Shown in pieces: positions 8,595-16,885 of a DNA stretch of 64,000 bases; the first letter of the stretch is position 1, and each line of letters starts with the position of its first letter. Below the pieces are notes generated by a model. That model worked only from the letters and a program-made list of their open reading frames with translations, was not told the DNA's origin and made no database searches. Origin of the DNA: Rhizobium sp. P32RR-XVIII (lineage in GTDB: Bacteria > Pseudomonadota > Alphaproteobacteria > Rhizobiales > Rhizobiaceae); NCBI RefSeq assembly GCF_012641395.1, contig NZ_JABAIH010000002.1:744001-808000 (forward strand), written 5' to 3'. The position numbers and the translations under genes are program-made.

Positions 8595-9317
8595 TCAATC
8601 CATAAAGCGGCCGCCCGAAAGGTTCATACACTCGCCCGTCACGAAACCCGCATTGTCCGAGGCAAGAAAGAGGACGGCGTGGGCCGCTTCCTCGCTGCGG
8701 CCGAACCGGCCGACGGGAATGGCGCCCTTGAGCCTTGTCCGCTTTTCCTCCGTCATGGTTTTGACCTGCGGTTCGAAAAGGGCGGTGGCGATCCCGTTGA
8801 CCGTGACACCATGTTCGGCGGTTTCTGCGGCAAGTACGCGAGCGAAGGCGAGAAGACCACCTTTCGCCGCTGCATAGGGCGCGACATCATGATGCACGCC
8901 TGTTTTGGCGGACATGCTGGCGAAGACGATGATGCGGCCGTAGCCGGCCTGGACCATGCGCCGGGCCGCCTCCTGCATCTGCAGGGCGGGAAGGACAAGC
9001 TCCTCTTCGGCCACCCCTCGCATTTCCTCGGACGTCATGTCGAGCACGGGCTTGTTCTTGACCGGGCGCGAGGAAACGACCAGCACGTCGATGCCGCCGA
9101 GCTTTTCCACGCAGCGATCGATGAATTCCGTCGGCGTGCCGTCCGAGGCGATATAACCGCCGGCTGATGCGTCGGCATCGTCGCTGATGACAGTGGCGCC
9201 GGCTGCGGCGATGGCCGACACCACAGCGGGACCGACGCCGTAGCCGGCGCCGATGACGATGGCGCGCTGGCCCGAAAGATCGGCCATGCTGTGCGGAGCG
9301 ATGTCGATGGCATTCAT
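8595..9317 (-). CDS. short-chain dehydrogenase/reductase (SDR)
   Basis: A 240-residue classical SDR. The cofactor-binding turn is VIGAGYGVGPAV (about residues 21-32), the catalytic serine lies in FASMSA, and the YxxxK pair is YAAAK about 14 residues later. The C-terminal FVTGECMNLSGGRFMD is the usual NADGG-type ending. It starts 3 bases after the reductase gene stops, so it belongs to the same operon. In Rieske pathways such an enzyme often oxidises the cis-dihydrodiol or a derived alcohol. That is a reasonable inference here, but the substrate is unknown. Confidence 0.9.
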   Translation of the reverse strand: MNAIDIAPHSMADLSGQRAIVIGAGYGVGPAVVSAIAAAGATVISDDADASAGGYIASDGTPTEFIDRCVEKLGGIDVLVVSSRPVKNKPVLDMTSEEMRGVAEEELVLPALQMQEAARRMVQAGYGRIIVFASMSAKTGVHHDVAPYAAAKGGLLAFARVLAAETAEHGVTVNGIATALFEPQVKTMTEEKRTRLKGAIPVGRFGRSEEAAHAVLFLASDNAGFVTGECMNLSGGRFMD

Positions 9318-9320
9318 GGT

Positions 9321-10550
9321 CTAACCTTTCACGAGCTGTGCAAGACTGGTCGAGGGGTCGGCAAGTGCCGCATCCGGAACCGCCGTTCCGTTCAGGATCA
9401 ATTGCTTGATGAAACGGATGTCGCGTGCGTTGTTCATGCTGTTGCCGGCAACGACGCGTTCGCCGTTCATATAGATCGCGGTGAACTTGCCGCTCTCTGG
9501 GGGGCCGCGCCAGATGATCCGGTCCCAGACCGCAGGCGCGCCGATGATCTGCAGGTTGGTGTCGTATTGATCCGACCAGAACCACGGAAGATCCGCATAA
9601 GGGGTCGCCGTGCCGGCAATCGCCTTGGCGACCGCGATGCCCTGGTTCTGCGCGTTCTGCCAGCTTTCCAGCCGGAGGCTGCGGCCAAGCAGCGGGTTGA
9701 AATGCCTTGTCACGTCGCCGACCGCGAAGATCTTCGGATCGTCCGTCCGGCCGAAAGCGTTCACGACAATGCCGTCGTCGCAGGCGAGCCCGGCAGCCTC
9801 GGCAAGGTCGGTGTTGGGAACGGCGCCAATGCCGACGATGACGAGATCGGCAAGCAGGCGTTTGCCGCTGCCCAGAACCACCGCAGCATGATCGCCATCG
9901 GGCTCTATCCTCTCGATTGCCGCTGAAAAGCAGAAATCGACGCCGCGTCCTTCGTGTGCTGCTGCGACGACCTCGGCGACCGATCTGTCGATGACCCGGC
10001 CCATCGCATGAGGCGCTGCATCAACGACGACGACCGAGCAGCCTGCCTCCACCGCGACCGCAGCGAATTCGAGGCCGATGAAGCCGGCGCCGATGGCGAC
10101 AACCCGGCTTCTCGGTTTCAGCCGGTCGGCAATTTTCTCCACGTCGGCGATAGTGCGCAGCGTATGAACCTGCGGCAGGTCGGCACCTTCGACGGCTAGC
10201 CTGCGCGGGCGGCAGCCAGTGGCCAGCACCAGCGTCCCGTAATCAAGGGTCGAACCGTCATCTAGCGTTAGCCTGTTGCGACCGCGATTGATATGCCCGA
10301 CCCGCCCGTTAAGCATGAGTTCGATCCGGTTGTCGGCATAGAAGGTGCTGGGCCTGATATAGGCACTTTCAATCCCGGCCTTGCCGGCGAGGATCGCCTT
10401 CGATAGCGGCGGGCGCTCGTAGGGCGGATGGGCTTCGTCGCCGATCAGCACGATCCGCCGGTCGGGATCGAGGCCGCGCAGCGTGATCGCCACCCAAGCG
10501 CCGGCCTGGCCGGCGCCTACGATCACTACGGTTTCGCGGTCGGTTTGCAT
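9321..10550 (-). CDS. FAD-dependent ferredoxin reductase of a Rieske oxygenase system
   Basis: A 409-residue pyridine nucleotide-disulfide family flavoprotein. It has an N-terminal FAD site (VVIVGAGQAGAW, residues about 8-19), the PPYERPPLSKAIL segment typical of ferredoxin reductases, a second Rossmann motif for NAD(P)H (AIGAGFIGLEFA, about 151-162), and the FAD-binding IFAVGDV late motif. No redox-active CxxxxC is present, as expected for the rubredoxin/ferredoxin reductase type. ATG 10550 is chosen because the FAD motif follows at once and it lies 13 bases after the oxygenase stop. It would pass electrons to the Rieske ferredoxin at 12871-13203. Confidence 0.92.
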   Translation of the reverse strand: MQTDRETVVIVGAGQAGAWVAITLRGLDPDRRIVLIGDEAHPPYERPPLSKAILAGKAGIESAYIRPSTFYADNRIELMLNGRVGHINRGRNRLTLDDGSTLDYGTLVLATGCRPRRLAVEGADLPQVHTLRTIADVEKIADRLKPRSRVVAIGAGFIGLEFAAVAVEAGCSVVVVDAAPHAMGRVIDRSVAEVVAAAHEGRGVDFCFSAAIERIEPDGDHAAVVLGSGKRLLADLVIVGIGAVPNTDLAEAAGLACDDGIVVNAFGRTDDPKIFAVGDVTRHFNPLLGRSLRLESWQNAQNQGIAVAKAIAGTATPYADLPWFWSDQYDTNLQIIGAPAVWDRIIWRGPPESGKFTAIYMNGERVVAGNSMNNARDIRFIKQLILNGTAVPDAALADPSTSLAQLVKG

Positions 10551-10563
10551 CGCAAAATCCCGT

Positions 10564-11847
10564 TCAGACGGCGACGAACGGTTCGCCGATGCGAACAACC
10601 GAGGCGTCGAGCGCGGTTTCCTTGAATGCGCCGTCCTCCGGCAGGATGAAGGAGGCCGAGCGGACGAGCTGTGTCGCGGGCTCGATGCCGGGCGGTGTGC
10701 CTTTGCCTGCTTCGAGCGCCTTTGCCGCCTTGCGCATGCGCATGCGGGCCATGATGATCGCATTGTCGGTCGAAACGAGATTTTCGCGCGAGCGGTCGGC
10801 GATGGCGCCCATGCTTTCCTGCAGCGAGGAGTCCTGGATGGCGATGCCCTTGATGCCGCTATAGTGGATCTTCTGGCGCTGGGCCTCGCGATCCATCAGG
10901 TAGTCGTTGTCGATGTTGGCGGTCGGCCGGAAGGTGCCCGGTATCAGCGTCGGGTGGACGCCGTGACCATTTTCCATCGCTTCCAGTTCCTGTGGCGACA
11001 ATGCGCGGGTGGGGTGGAACGTCATGGTCCAGGCCATGCAGTTGTAGTCGTCCATCGGCACCCACGCATGGCCGTTCAGCGCATTGCCCTTGTAGGGCGG
11101 GATCAGCGTGTAGAACGGCATCATCCACTGCGTGACGCGCCAGTAGTGGAAGCCCGGTTCGGCTTTGCGGCGGGCGCCGATCAAGAGGCCGGCGGCGGAT
11201 TCGTGGATGTCGAAGGTCGTAGATGTGCTGCGTGCATATTTCGAGCCATCGGTGCCGCGATGCAAGGGATCGCGATGAAGATCGCCGCTGTGCAGGAAAG
11301 AGACGTGGCTGGAATCGATGCCGCCTTCCATCGCCTGCAGGTAATTGCATTCCTGCCAGCGCTTGGAGAGATAGCGCTGCTCGGGTGCGACCTGCGCCCA
11401 TTCGAAGACAGGAATTTCCGGCTTCTCTTCCGGAGGCCCCATATAGGTCCAGATAACGCCGCCGAACTCGACGCACGGGTAGGACTTAAGTTGGATCTTC
11501 TGGCAGAAGCCAGAGGAAGGCGGCTCCGACGGGACCTCGACGCACTGGCCGGTCGTGTCGTATTTCCAGCCATGATAGGGGCAGCGCAGGCCGCCTTCCT
11601 CGTTGCGGCCGAACCAGAGCGACACCCCGCGATGGGCACAGAATTCGTCCATCAGGCCGATCTTGCCGTCTGAATCCTTGAAGGCGATCAGCCGCTCGGA
11701 CAGAAGCGAAACGCGCACCGGATCGCAGTTCGGCCCCGGAAGTTCATTGGCCATCAAGGCAGGGATCCAGTAGCGGCGAAAGAGGTTGCCCATCGGCGTG
11801 CCCGGACCGGTGCGGCACAAATACTCGTTTTGTTCGGCTGTGATCAT
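10564..11847 (-). CDS. Rieske non-heme iron oxygenase, phthalate dioxygenase-like
   Basis: A 427-residue oxygenase subunit. The [2Fe-2S] Rieske centre is complete: C-A-H, 16 residues, then C-P-Y-H (about residues 69-90). The mononuclear iron site is visible as D-S-S-H-V-S-F-L-H (H-x4-H), followed in the C-terminal half by the usual acidic ligand region. Length and the TGPGTPMGNLFRRYWIP start resemble phthalate 4,5-dioxygenase-like single-subunit oxygenases. ATG 11847 follows AGAGGAT. It is the first gene of the four-gene leftward operon and faces the LysR gene across a promoter region holding the shared operator-like site. The substrate is unknown, probably an aromatic or heteroaromatic acid. 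Confidence 0.93.
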   Translation of the reverse strand: MITAEQNEYLCRTGPGTPMGNLFRRYWIPALMANELPGPNCDPVRVSLLSERLIAFKDSDGKIGLMDEFCAHRGVSLWFGRNEEGGLRCPYHGWKYDTTGQCVEVPSEPPSSGFCQKIQLKSYPCVEFGGVIWTYMGPPEEKPEIPVFEWAQVAPEQRYLSKRWQECNYLQAMEGGIDSSHVSFLHSGDLHRDPLHRGTDGSKYARSTSTTFDIHESAAGLLIGARRKAEPGFHYWRVTQWMMPFYTLIPPYKGNALNGHAWVPMDDYNCMAWTMTFHPTRALSPQELEAMENGHGVHPTLIPGTFRPTANIDNDYLMDREAQRQKIHYSGIKGIAIQDSSLQESMGAIADRSRENLVSTDNAIIMARMRMRKAAKALEAGKGTPPGIEPATQLVRSASFILPEDGAFKETALDASVVRIGEPFVAV

Positions 11848-11923
11848 GACGTCATCCTCTTTGTTGGCGCCGGGCCGGGCCAGGCCCGCCTCGATGAATG
11901 GCACGTTGACACCCAGTGACATA

Positions 11924-11941
11924 TGTCGTCCAATATGAATT
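11924..11941. promoter_or_regulatory. candidate LysR operator in the divergent oxygenase/LysR promoter region
   Basis: TGTCGTCCAATATGAATT lies between the oxygenase start (11847) and the LysR start (11973). It matches the site at 8032-8049 at all but one base, and its GTCCAATA core recurs at 14881-14897 and, inverted, at 15023-15039. Position between a LysR gene and its divergent target is the classic place for such an operator. Confidence 0.6.
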
Positions 11942-11972
11942 ATGGATTTTTTGATTGAGCTGGAGATATAAG

Positions 11973-12890
11973 TTGGAACTGCGTCAGTTCAGATATTTCG
12001 TGGCTGTGGCCGAGGAACTGCATTTTACGCGCGCCGCCGAAAGGCTTCATATCGGCCAACCGCCGCTCAGCCTCCAGATCCAGGCGATCGAACGGGAGCT
12101 TGGCGTGACGTTGCTGAAGCGTACGCGGCGCAAGGTGGAATTGACCGCTGCGGGTGAGCTTTTCCTGCAGGAAGCACGGCTTGCGCTGATGCAGGCGGCG
12201 CGTGCGATCGATACGGCAAAACGTGCCGCGCGCGGCGAGATGGGAACGCTGAGGGTGAATTTCATCACCTCCGTTCCGCTCGTCAACGCCTTTACGACGG
12301 CGGTGCGGCGCTTCCGCCTGGCGTTGCCCGACGTCCACCTGGAACTCAAGATCAAGCCTTCCCCCGAGATCATCGACGACGTCCTGCTGAACACGATCGA
12401 CATTGGCTTCACGCGACCGGCGCTTCAGGCCGTGCTGCCGTCAAAGCTGAAGGCGACGCCGGTTCATCGCGACAAGCTGATGCTCGTCCTGCCGATCGAT
12501 CATCCGCTCAGCCACGAAGACGCACCGATTTCGATCGGCCGGCTGAAGACCGAGCGTTTCGTTCTCCGGCCGCTCGGAACCGGTGCGGGTTTTTACGAGC
12601 AGGTGTTTTCGATGTGCACGGAGGCAGGCTTTTCGCCGCTGATCGTGCAGGAGGCGACGGAAGCGGCCACGATTCTGGGGCTCGTGGCCGCAGGCGTCGG
12701 GATCACGATCGCGCCGCAGGCGCTGCAGAGCATCATGGTTCACGACGTCGTCTGGCGGCACCTGTCGGACGCGCAGACGGACAGCGAGGTTGTGATGATC
12801 CACAACAGAACGGCCTCGAACCTCCTGCGGGATCAGTTCATCTCAGGCCTCAAGCCGCTGCCGGATTCGGTCAGGAAAGACCAGCGCTGA
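11973..12890 (+). CDS. LysR-family transcriptional regulator of the catabolic cluster
   Basis: A 305-residue LysR regulator. The winged HTH spans roughly residues 1-60 (MELRQFRYFVAV, then FTRAAERLHIGQPPLSLQIQAIE). The QPPLS wording is common in regulators of aromatic-acid pathways such as the BenM/CatM group. The effector-binding domain follows to the C-terminus. I prefer TTG 11973 because GGAG lies 7 bases upstream and translation then begins MELRQF; a second TTG at 11955 is possible. It is transcribed divergently from the oxygenase operon, and its 3' end overlaps the convergent ferredoxin gene by 20 bases. Confidence 0.9.
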   Translation: MELRQFRYFVAVAEELHFTRAAERLHIGQPPLSLQIQAIERELGVTLLKRTRRKVELTAAGELFLQEARLALMQAARAIDTAKRAARGEMGTLRVNFITSVPLVNAFTTAVRRFRLALPDVHLELKIKPSPEIIDDVLLNTIDIGFTRPALQAVLPSKLKATPVHRDKLMLVLPIDHPLSHEDAPISIGRLKTERFVLRPLGTGAGFYEQVFSMCTEAGFSPLIVQEATEAATILGLVAAGVGITIAPQALQSIMVHDVVWRHLSDAQTDSEVVMIHNRTASNLLRDQFISGLKPLPDSVRKDQR

Positions 12891-13203
12891 CGTCGATGAA
12901 AATCGCCCCTTCGTGCATGACGGGCGACCATACCATGATCGGAGTCTCGCAAGGGGGCGCTGTCGGCGCGCCGGTGCGCAGATCGAACCGTCCCTGATGA
13001 AAGGGGCATTCCACCTCGCATCCCTCGATGAACCCGTCCGAAAGCTGACCCGGCCCATGGGAGCAGAGGTCGGCAGTGACGTAATAGTGCTCGCCCGCCT
13101 GAAAGATCGCATAGGCAAAACCGTCGATTTCAGCGCGGAACGGCAGGTCCTCGCTGACATCGGCGGTATCGCAAAGTTTCGTCAATGTCGCTGTTTCAGT
13201 CAT
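12871..13203 (-). CDS. Rieske-type [2Fe-2S] ferredoxin
   Basis: A 110-residue ferredoxin with a complete Rieske motif: C-S-H at about residues 47-49, 16 residues, then C-P-F-H at about 66-69. It is short and lacks a signal or membrane segment, so it is a soluble electron carrier. It would shuttle electrons from the reductase at 9321-10550 to the oxygenase at 10564-11847. It is nevertheless transcribed with the MmgE/PrpD gene upstream (81-base gap with a hairpin), not with the oxygenase operon. Its stop overlaps the 3' end of the LysR gene. Confidence 0.92.
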   Translation of the reverse strand: MTETATLTKLCDTADVSEDLPFRAEIDGFAYAIFQAGEHYYVTADLCSHGPGQLSDGFIEGCEVECPFHQGRFDLRTGAPTAPPCETPIMVWSPVMHEGAIFIDVSAGLS

Positions 13204-13218
13204 TTTCCCACCTCAAAT

Positions 13219-13244
13219 GCCGGCAGCCGTTTCCGGCTGCCGGC
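13219..13244 (-). other. intercistronic hairpin between MmgE/PrpD and ferredoxin genes
   Basis: GCCGGCAGCC and GGCTGCCGGC form a perfect 10-bp stem with a 6-base loop. It lies 15 bases before the ferredoxin start. No T-run follows in the leftward direction, so it is more likely an mRNA stability or attenuation element than a full terminator. Confidence 0.5.
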
Positions 13245-13284
13245 TCAAGTCTTCATCTCAGCTCTTGGTTTCAGCTTTGGAGCT

Positions 13285-14763
13285 TCAAGCCGCCGCACTC
13301 ACTTTCTGCGACTTCCAGTCGAAGGCGAGAATGTCCGTGAACTCGCGGACGTTGGCCAACGTCTCGAAGCGGCCAAGCGTGGCGATGATCTTGTCCGTCA
13401 CCTCCTTGCCGGCAAAGGGCAGAGCGTTGACGGCAACCTTCTCGGCGATCTCGGCATCTGTGAAGGGAGCTTTCGGGTGACCGGGGAAGGGGAGCGCCTC
13501 GCCGCGCACGACGGTGCCGTCGGCTAGCTCGATTTCGACGCGCGAGAGATAGCCTGCCGCAGCGCGCGCCAGCTTGCCGCCGGCGATCGTGCCAAGTTCG
13601 GGCGCTGGCATGCATTTGACCTTTTCGGCCACGAACTTCTGCCGTTCCGGTGCCAGCACTTTGTCGAGGTCGAAGCTCTCGACTTGGATATGGCCGTCGA
13701 GCACTGCCGCACCGACGATATAAGGCATGGAATGGTCGGCCGTTTCGCGCGAGATCGGGTGATAGGGATCCTGACGGATTGCGACCAGATGGTCATAGGC
13801 GCCTTCTTCGGAGAAGACGCGGACCTGCTTGATCTTGGAGAGATCGGAGATCTTGCCACGAGCCTCAAGGGCGGCGCGAATTGCGCTGAGGCCAACGGAG
13901 CCGACCGGCCAGAGCTTCATATAGGTGCCGGCAATGCGCGACAGCTTCACGTCGTCACCAAGCAGCCTCTGCAGGATCGGCAGCGGGTCGTGCTTGTTGG
14001 CGAGCTTGACGATGAAGCCGTTATTGCCGGTGAAAGGACGCACGACGCTTTCGACGCCTGCCTTGGCGAGCAGGCAGGCCTGCAGGGCGTTGCGGACGGA
14101 ATCGCTGCCATTGAAGCGTTTCCAGAGGGTCAGGTCGCCGCGACTGTTGAGTTCGCAGGATTCCACCTCGTCGCTGGCAAAATGCGAGGTGACCGTCATG
14201 CCGAAGGCTTCGCGGGCCTGGGTGGCGTCGAGACCGAGAACGCGCACGATTGCCGCACAGGCACCGATCTGCGTCAGGTTCGTATAATCCCAGCCGCCAG
14301 GGGCGGTGGAGAAGGCGTCGAAGACGGCGGCAACCACCTCGTAGCCGACCGCGAGCGCTCCAAGCAGTTGTTCGCCGGAGGCATTCACCCATTCGGCAGC
14401 GGCGATGAGGCCGGCGACCATGTCGCTCGGATGGCCGCTGTTCTTCTGGCCGACGAAGAAGTCGTTATAGTCGTAACAGCGCAGCAGCGAGCCGTTGACG
14501 AGGGCAGCCAGATCCGGATTGACCCGCATCGAAGTGCCCCAGATGACGCTGCCTGCCGGATTGGCAAACTGCGAGACATATTTGCGGGCAATATGAGAAG
14601 CCGGGTGATCAAAGGCACCCAGTGCTACGGCGATCGAATCGCTCAATGCCCGCTTTGCCGCGTGGCGCGTCGCGTCGCTGAGGTCCGTGGAAACCGTGAC
14701 GGTGAACCTGGCCAAAAGCTCTGCGATCGCGTCACGATAGACGATGTTATCTTCTGTCGACAT
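13285..14763 (-). CDS. MmgE/PrpD family protein
   Basis: A 492-residue member of the MmgE/PrpD (2-methylcitrate dehydratase-like) family. Recognisable segments are the AKRALSDSIAVALGAF opening, the NGSLLRCYDYNDFF motif, the HPSDMVAGLIAAAEW region, and the later MKLWPVGSVGLSAIRAAL. Family members dehydrate or isomerise hydroxy-polycarboxylic acids; MmgE-like proteins also occur in aconitate/itaconate and aromatic-acid side pathways. No propionate (prpBC) genes are nearby, so a methylcitrate role is unlikely. ATG 14763 starts a leftward unit with the ferredoxin. Two GTCCAATA elements lie in its divergent promoter region. Confidence 0.88.
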   Translation of the reverse strand: MSTEDNIVYRDAIAELLARFTVTVSTDLSDATRHAAKRALSDSIAVALGAFDHPASHIARKYVSQFANPAGSVIWGTSMRVNPDLAALVNGSLLRCYDYNDFFVGQKNSGHPSDMVAGLIAAAEWVNASGEQLLGALAVGYEVVAAVFDAFSTAPGGWDYTNLTQIGACAAIVRVLGLDATQAREAFGMTVTSHFASDEVESCELNSRGDLTLWKRFNGSDSVRNALQACLLAKAGVESVVRPFTGNNGFIVKLANKHDPLPILQRLLGDDVKLSRIAGTYMKLWPVGSVGLSAIRAALEARGKISDLSKIKQVRVFSEEGAYDHLVAIRQDPYHPISRETADHSMPYIVGAAVLDGHIQVESFDLDKVLAPERQKFVAEKVKCMPAPELGTIAGGKLARAAAGYLSRVEIELADGTVVRGEALPFPGHPKAPFTDAEIAEKVAVNALPFAGKEVTDKIIATLGRFETLANVREFTDILAFDWKSQKVSAAA

Positions 14764-15104
14764 GCTACTTCCTTTTCGTCGCTGTCCGTTCGAAAAGGCG
14801 GTCCGGTTGATGGTGCCGACGAGCCGCGCTCTCGAATATCATGTAAGTTGCGATGCCGAGTGGTACCGGGGGGAACTACGTGTGTCCAATATCAATCCCC
14901 CGCCAAATCATTCGCCACAATAAATGTATCGTCTGGGAAGAGCGCTGACCGCCCTGTGTCGCGCGTCTTTCGGTGGCGCCTGCTGCGCGGTTTGATCCAC
15001 GATCCCAAATAAATCGCGCGGCTTTTAATATTGGACGCAGATGACAGGCTCGCCTTAGCAATAGGTATCTTGAACCGAAGCGGCCGCGTGGCGGGAGGCA
15101 GACC
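14764..15104. promoter_or_regulatory. divergent promoter region with two GTCCAATAT elements
   Basis: This 341-base gap separates the MmgE/PrpD gene from the hydroxyacid dehydrogenase. GTGTCCAATATCAAT lies at about 14882-14896. On the other strand GCGTCCAATATTAAA lies at about 15024-15038. Both share the GTCCAATA core of the stronger sites at 8032 and 11924. No coding feature is seen in the gap. Confidence 0.5.
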
Positions 15105-16034
15105 ATTTCGACCCATATCCTCATCACGCAGCCGCAGGTGAAGAGCTGCGTCAACGCGCTCAAGGAGCGCTTCACGGTCCATGACCTTGCAGGCTGCGCC
15201 GATCCGGATGCGCTGCTGCGAGAGATTGGACCAGATATTCGCGGCATTGCCGGCGGCAAGGTGTCGGCTGGCCTCCTGGAAAAGCTTCCAAAGCTCGAGA
15301 TTATTGCTGTGTCAGGCGTGGGTTACGATTCCGTCGATGCCGCTGCCGCCAGGGCACGCAACATCCGCCTCACCAACACACCCGGAGTTCTCACCGACGC
15401 GGTGGCGGAACTGACCATCGGAATGATGATCGCGCTTTCCCGACGCATCCCGCAGGGTGATCGGTTCATTCGCGACGGGCGATGGCCGGGCGGTGCCTTT
15501 GGCAACTGGTCCGAACTGAAGAACAAGACGCTCGGGATCCTCGGGCTCGGCCGCATCGGCAGGGAAATTGCCGAGATTGCGACCGCCTTGAAGATGCATG
15601 TGATCTATCATGGCCGTCATCAGCAGCCGGGTGCGCCCTATCCCTATTACGACACGGTTCTTGAAATGGCGCGCGCCTCGGACTGGCTCGTCGTCATCGC
15701 GCCCGGAACGGCCGAGACCAACAAGATCATCTCGCGGGAGGTCATGCAGGCGCTTGGACCAAACGGCATGCTCGTCAACATGGCGCGCGGCACGATGGTG
15801 GATCAGGATGCCATGATCGAGATGCTGATGTTGAAACAACTCGGTGGTGCCGCTCTCGACGTGTTCGAGAAGGAACCGGCGGTACCGGAAGCTCTCTTCG
15901 GGCTCGACAATGTCGTCCTGTCACCGCATCAGGGCAGCAGGACCGAGGAGACGCGAACCGCAGTCGGCGATCTCGTCGTCGCCAATCTCACAGCGCATTT
16001 CGATGGCAAGTCGCTGATTTCTCCGATTTTTTAA
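15105..16034 (+). CDS. D-2-hydroxyacid dehydrogenase (glyoxylate/hydroxypyruvate reductase type), apparent ATT start
   Basis: A predicted 309-residue NAD(P)-dependent dehydrogenase. The nucleotide-binding motif is LGILGLGRIGREIA. The catalytic triad is visible: Arg in NMARGTMVDQ, Glu in DVFEKEP and His in LSPHQGS. No ATG, GTG or TTG lies in frame before the first beta-strand (THILITQPQV). GTG at 15138 would delete that strand. ATT at 15105 sits 7 bases after GGGAGG and gives a normal N-terminus, so I place the start there; the GTG remains the conservative alternative. It faces the MmgE/PrpD operon and likely serves the same pathway. Confidence 0.85.
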   Translation: MSTHILITQPQVKSCVNALKERFTVHDLAGCADPDALLREIGPDIRGIAGGKVSAGLLEKLPKLEIIAVSGVGYDSVDAAAARARNIRLTNTPGVLTDAVAELTIGMMIALSRRIPQGDRFIRDGRWPGGAFGNWSELKNKTLGILGLGRIGREIAEIATALKMHVIYHGRHQQPGAPYPYYDTVLEMARASDWLVVIAPGTAETNKIISREVMQALGPNGMLVNMARGTMVDQDAMIEMLMLKQLGGAALDVFEKEPAVPEALFGLDNVVLSPHQGSRTEETRTAVGDLVVANLTAHFDGKSLISPIF

Positions 16035-16164
16035 GATGAGAATGGCGACTGCGGCTTAGTGCTTCACGTCGCCCGACGCCCATGGCTGTGGTCGTGCCAT
16101 GGCTTTCCTAGATTCACGTTATCGCGGCGGCCGTTTCCGGCACTCGCGGCGAACTCTGCCGTGG

Positions 16165-16254
16165 GTGCGGGTTCGTTCTCTCCAGAGACGTCCGCGCACT
16201 ACGACGTAGCGGCCGTCCGGCGTCTCGATGAACGGCTTTTCCTTCTTCAAGCGC
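16165..16254 (-). pseudogene. remnant of a small IETPDGRY-type conserved protein
   Basis: Read leftward, this stretch encodes KKEKPFIETPDGRYVVVRGR followed by LWR. It matches the N-terminal part of a small conserved alphaproteobacterial protein I know only by sequence (IETPDGRY..VRGRLWR). The frame then breaks into unrelated sequence, and no start codon with a ribosome site is seen. It is one of four gene scraps packed together here. Confidence 0.5.
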
Positions 16255-16435
16255 CGCCCTCTCCGCCAGAAACGTCGGCCTTTCGAAGCCTGAAGAAGTA
16301 TCGCTGCTCGTCGCCTTCGACGACCATCATGCCGGCAAACGCGTTGTCGTCGATCCTTCGGAAGTAGTCGACGATCGGCTGGCGGTCGTAGACCATTGCG
16401 GCGGTCTCGTTGCCGTCGATCATGCGGAGCTTGAC
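16247..16435 (-). pseudogene. 3' remnant of a DUF4334-domain protein
   Basis: The last 62 codons of an open frame resemble the C-terminal DUF4334 domain: VKLRMIDGNETAAMVYD, then PIVDYFRRIDDN, then EQRYFFRLR. Complete family members carry an N-terminal GXWXG domain that is missing. Upstream of about 16440 the frame runs antisense through a helicase remnant and has no resemblance to the family, so the gene was cut at that junction. Confidence 0.6.
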
Positions 16436-16447
16436 GGACGCCGTCGT

Positions 16448-16885
16448 TGGAAGAGCGCCATCGTCGATGCCGTCATTTCGGCAGGAAAGCACCATCATCT
16501 GGCGATCATCTTTCCAACGATCGCTCTGATAGAGGAAACGAGACGCCGTATCGCAACGCAGTTCGGCGACCAGTACGACGTGGTCACTCATCCGACGCAG
16601 ACCACGTCTCCCGATCGTGCGACGATCTTCATCCTGACGCAGGAGCGGGCTCTCACCCGCAAGGACCTTAACTGGTGACGTTCTTCGTCATCGATGAGTT
16701 CTACAAGCTCGACTTGCGTGGCGACGACGACGAGCGGTCGGTCGATCTGAACCTGTGCTTTCACAAACTGGCCTCGGCGGGGGCAAAGTTCTACCTGATC
16801 GGCCCCCATGTCGACGGGGTCATCGGCCTCGCTTCGTCGTACGAATACCTCTTCGTGCCGTCGCTGTTCTTGACCGTCGACGAGA
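16448..16885 (+). pseudogene. remnant of a DEAD/DEAH-box helicase, frameshifted
   Basis: Two frames join into part of a superfamily 2 helicase. The first (16448-16678) reads KSAIVDAVISAGKHHHLAI after the position of Walker A, then FPTIALIEETRRR and ILTQERALTRKDLNW, and hits TGA. The second (from about 16675) continues VTFFVIDEFYKLDL, where DEFYK is the Walker B box, then KFYLIGPHVDGVIGL. The glycine-rich start of Walker A and all C-terminal helicase motifs are missing. It is a fossil, flanked by unrelated fragments on both sides. Confidence 0.6.

Noticed and set aside
16436..16591. N-terminal half of the 114-codon minus-strand frame at 16247-16591
   Set aside because: Only its C-terminal 62 codons resemble DUF4334; the rest is antisense to the helicase remnant.
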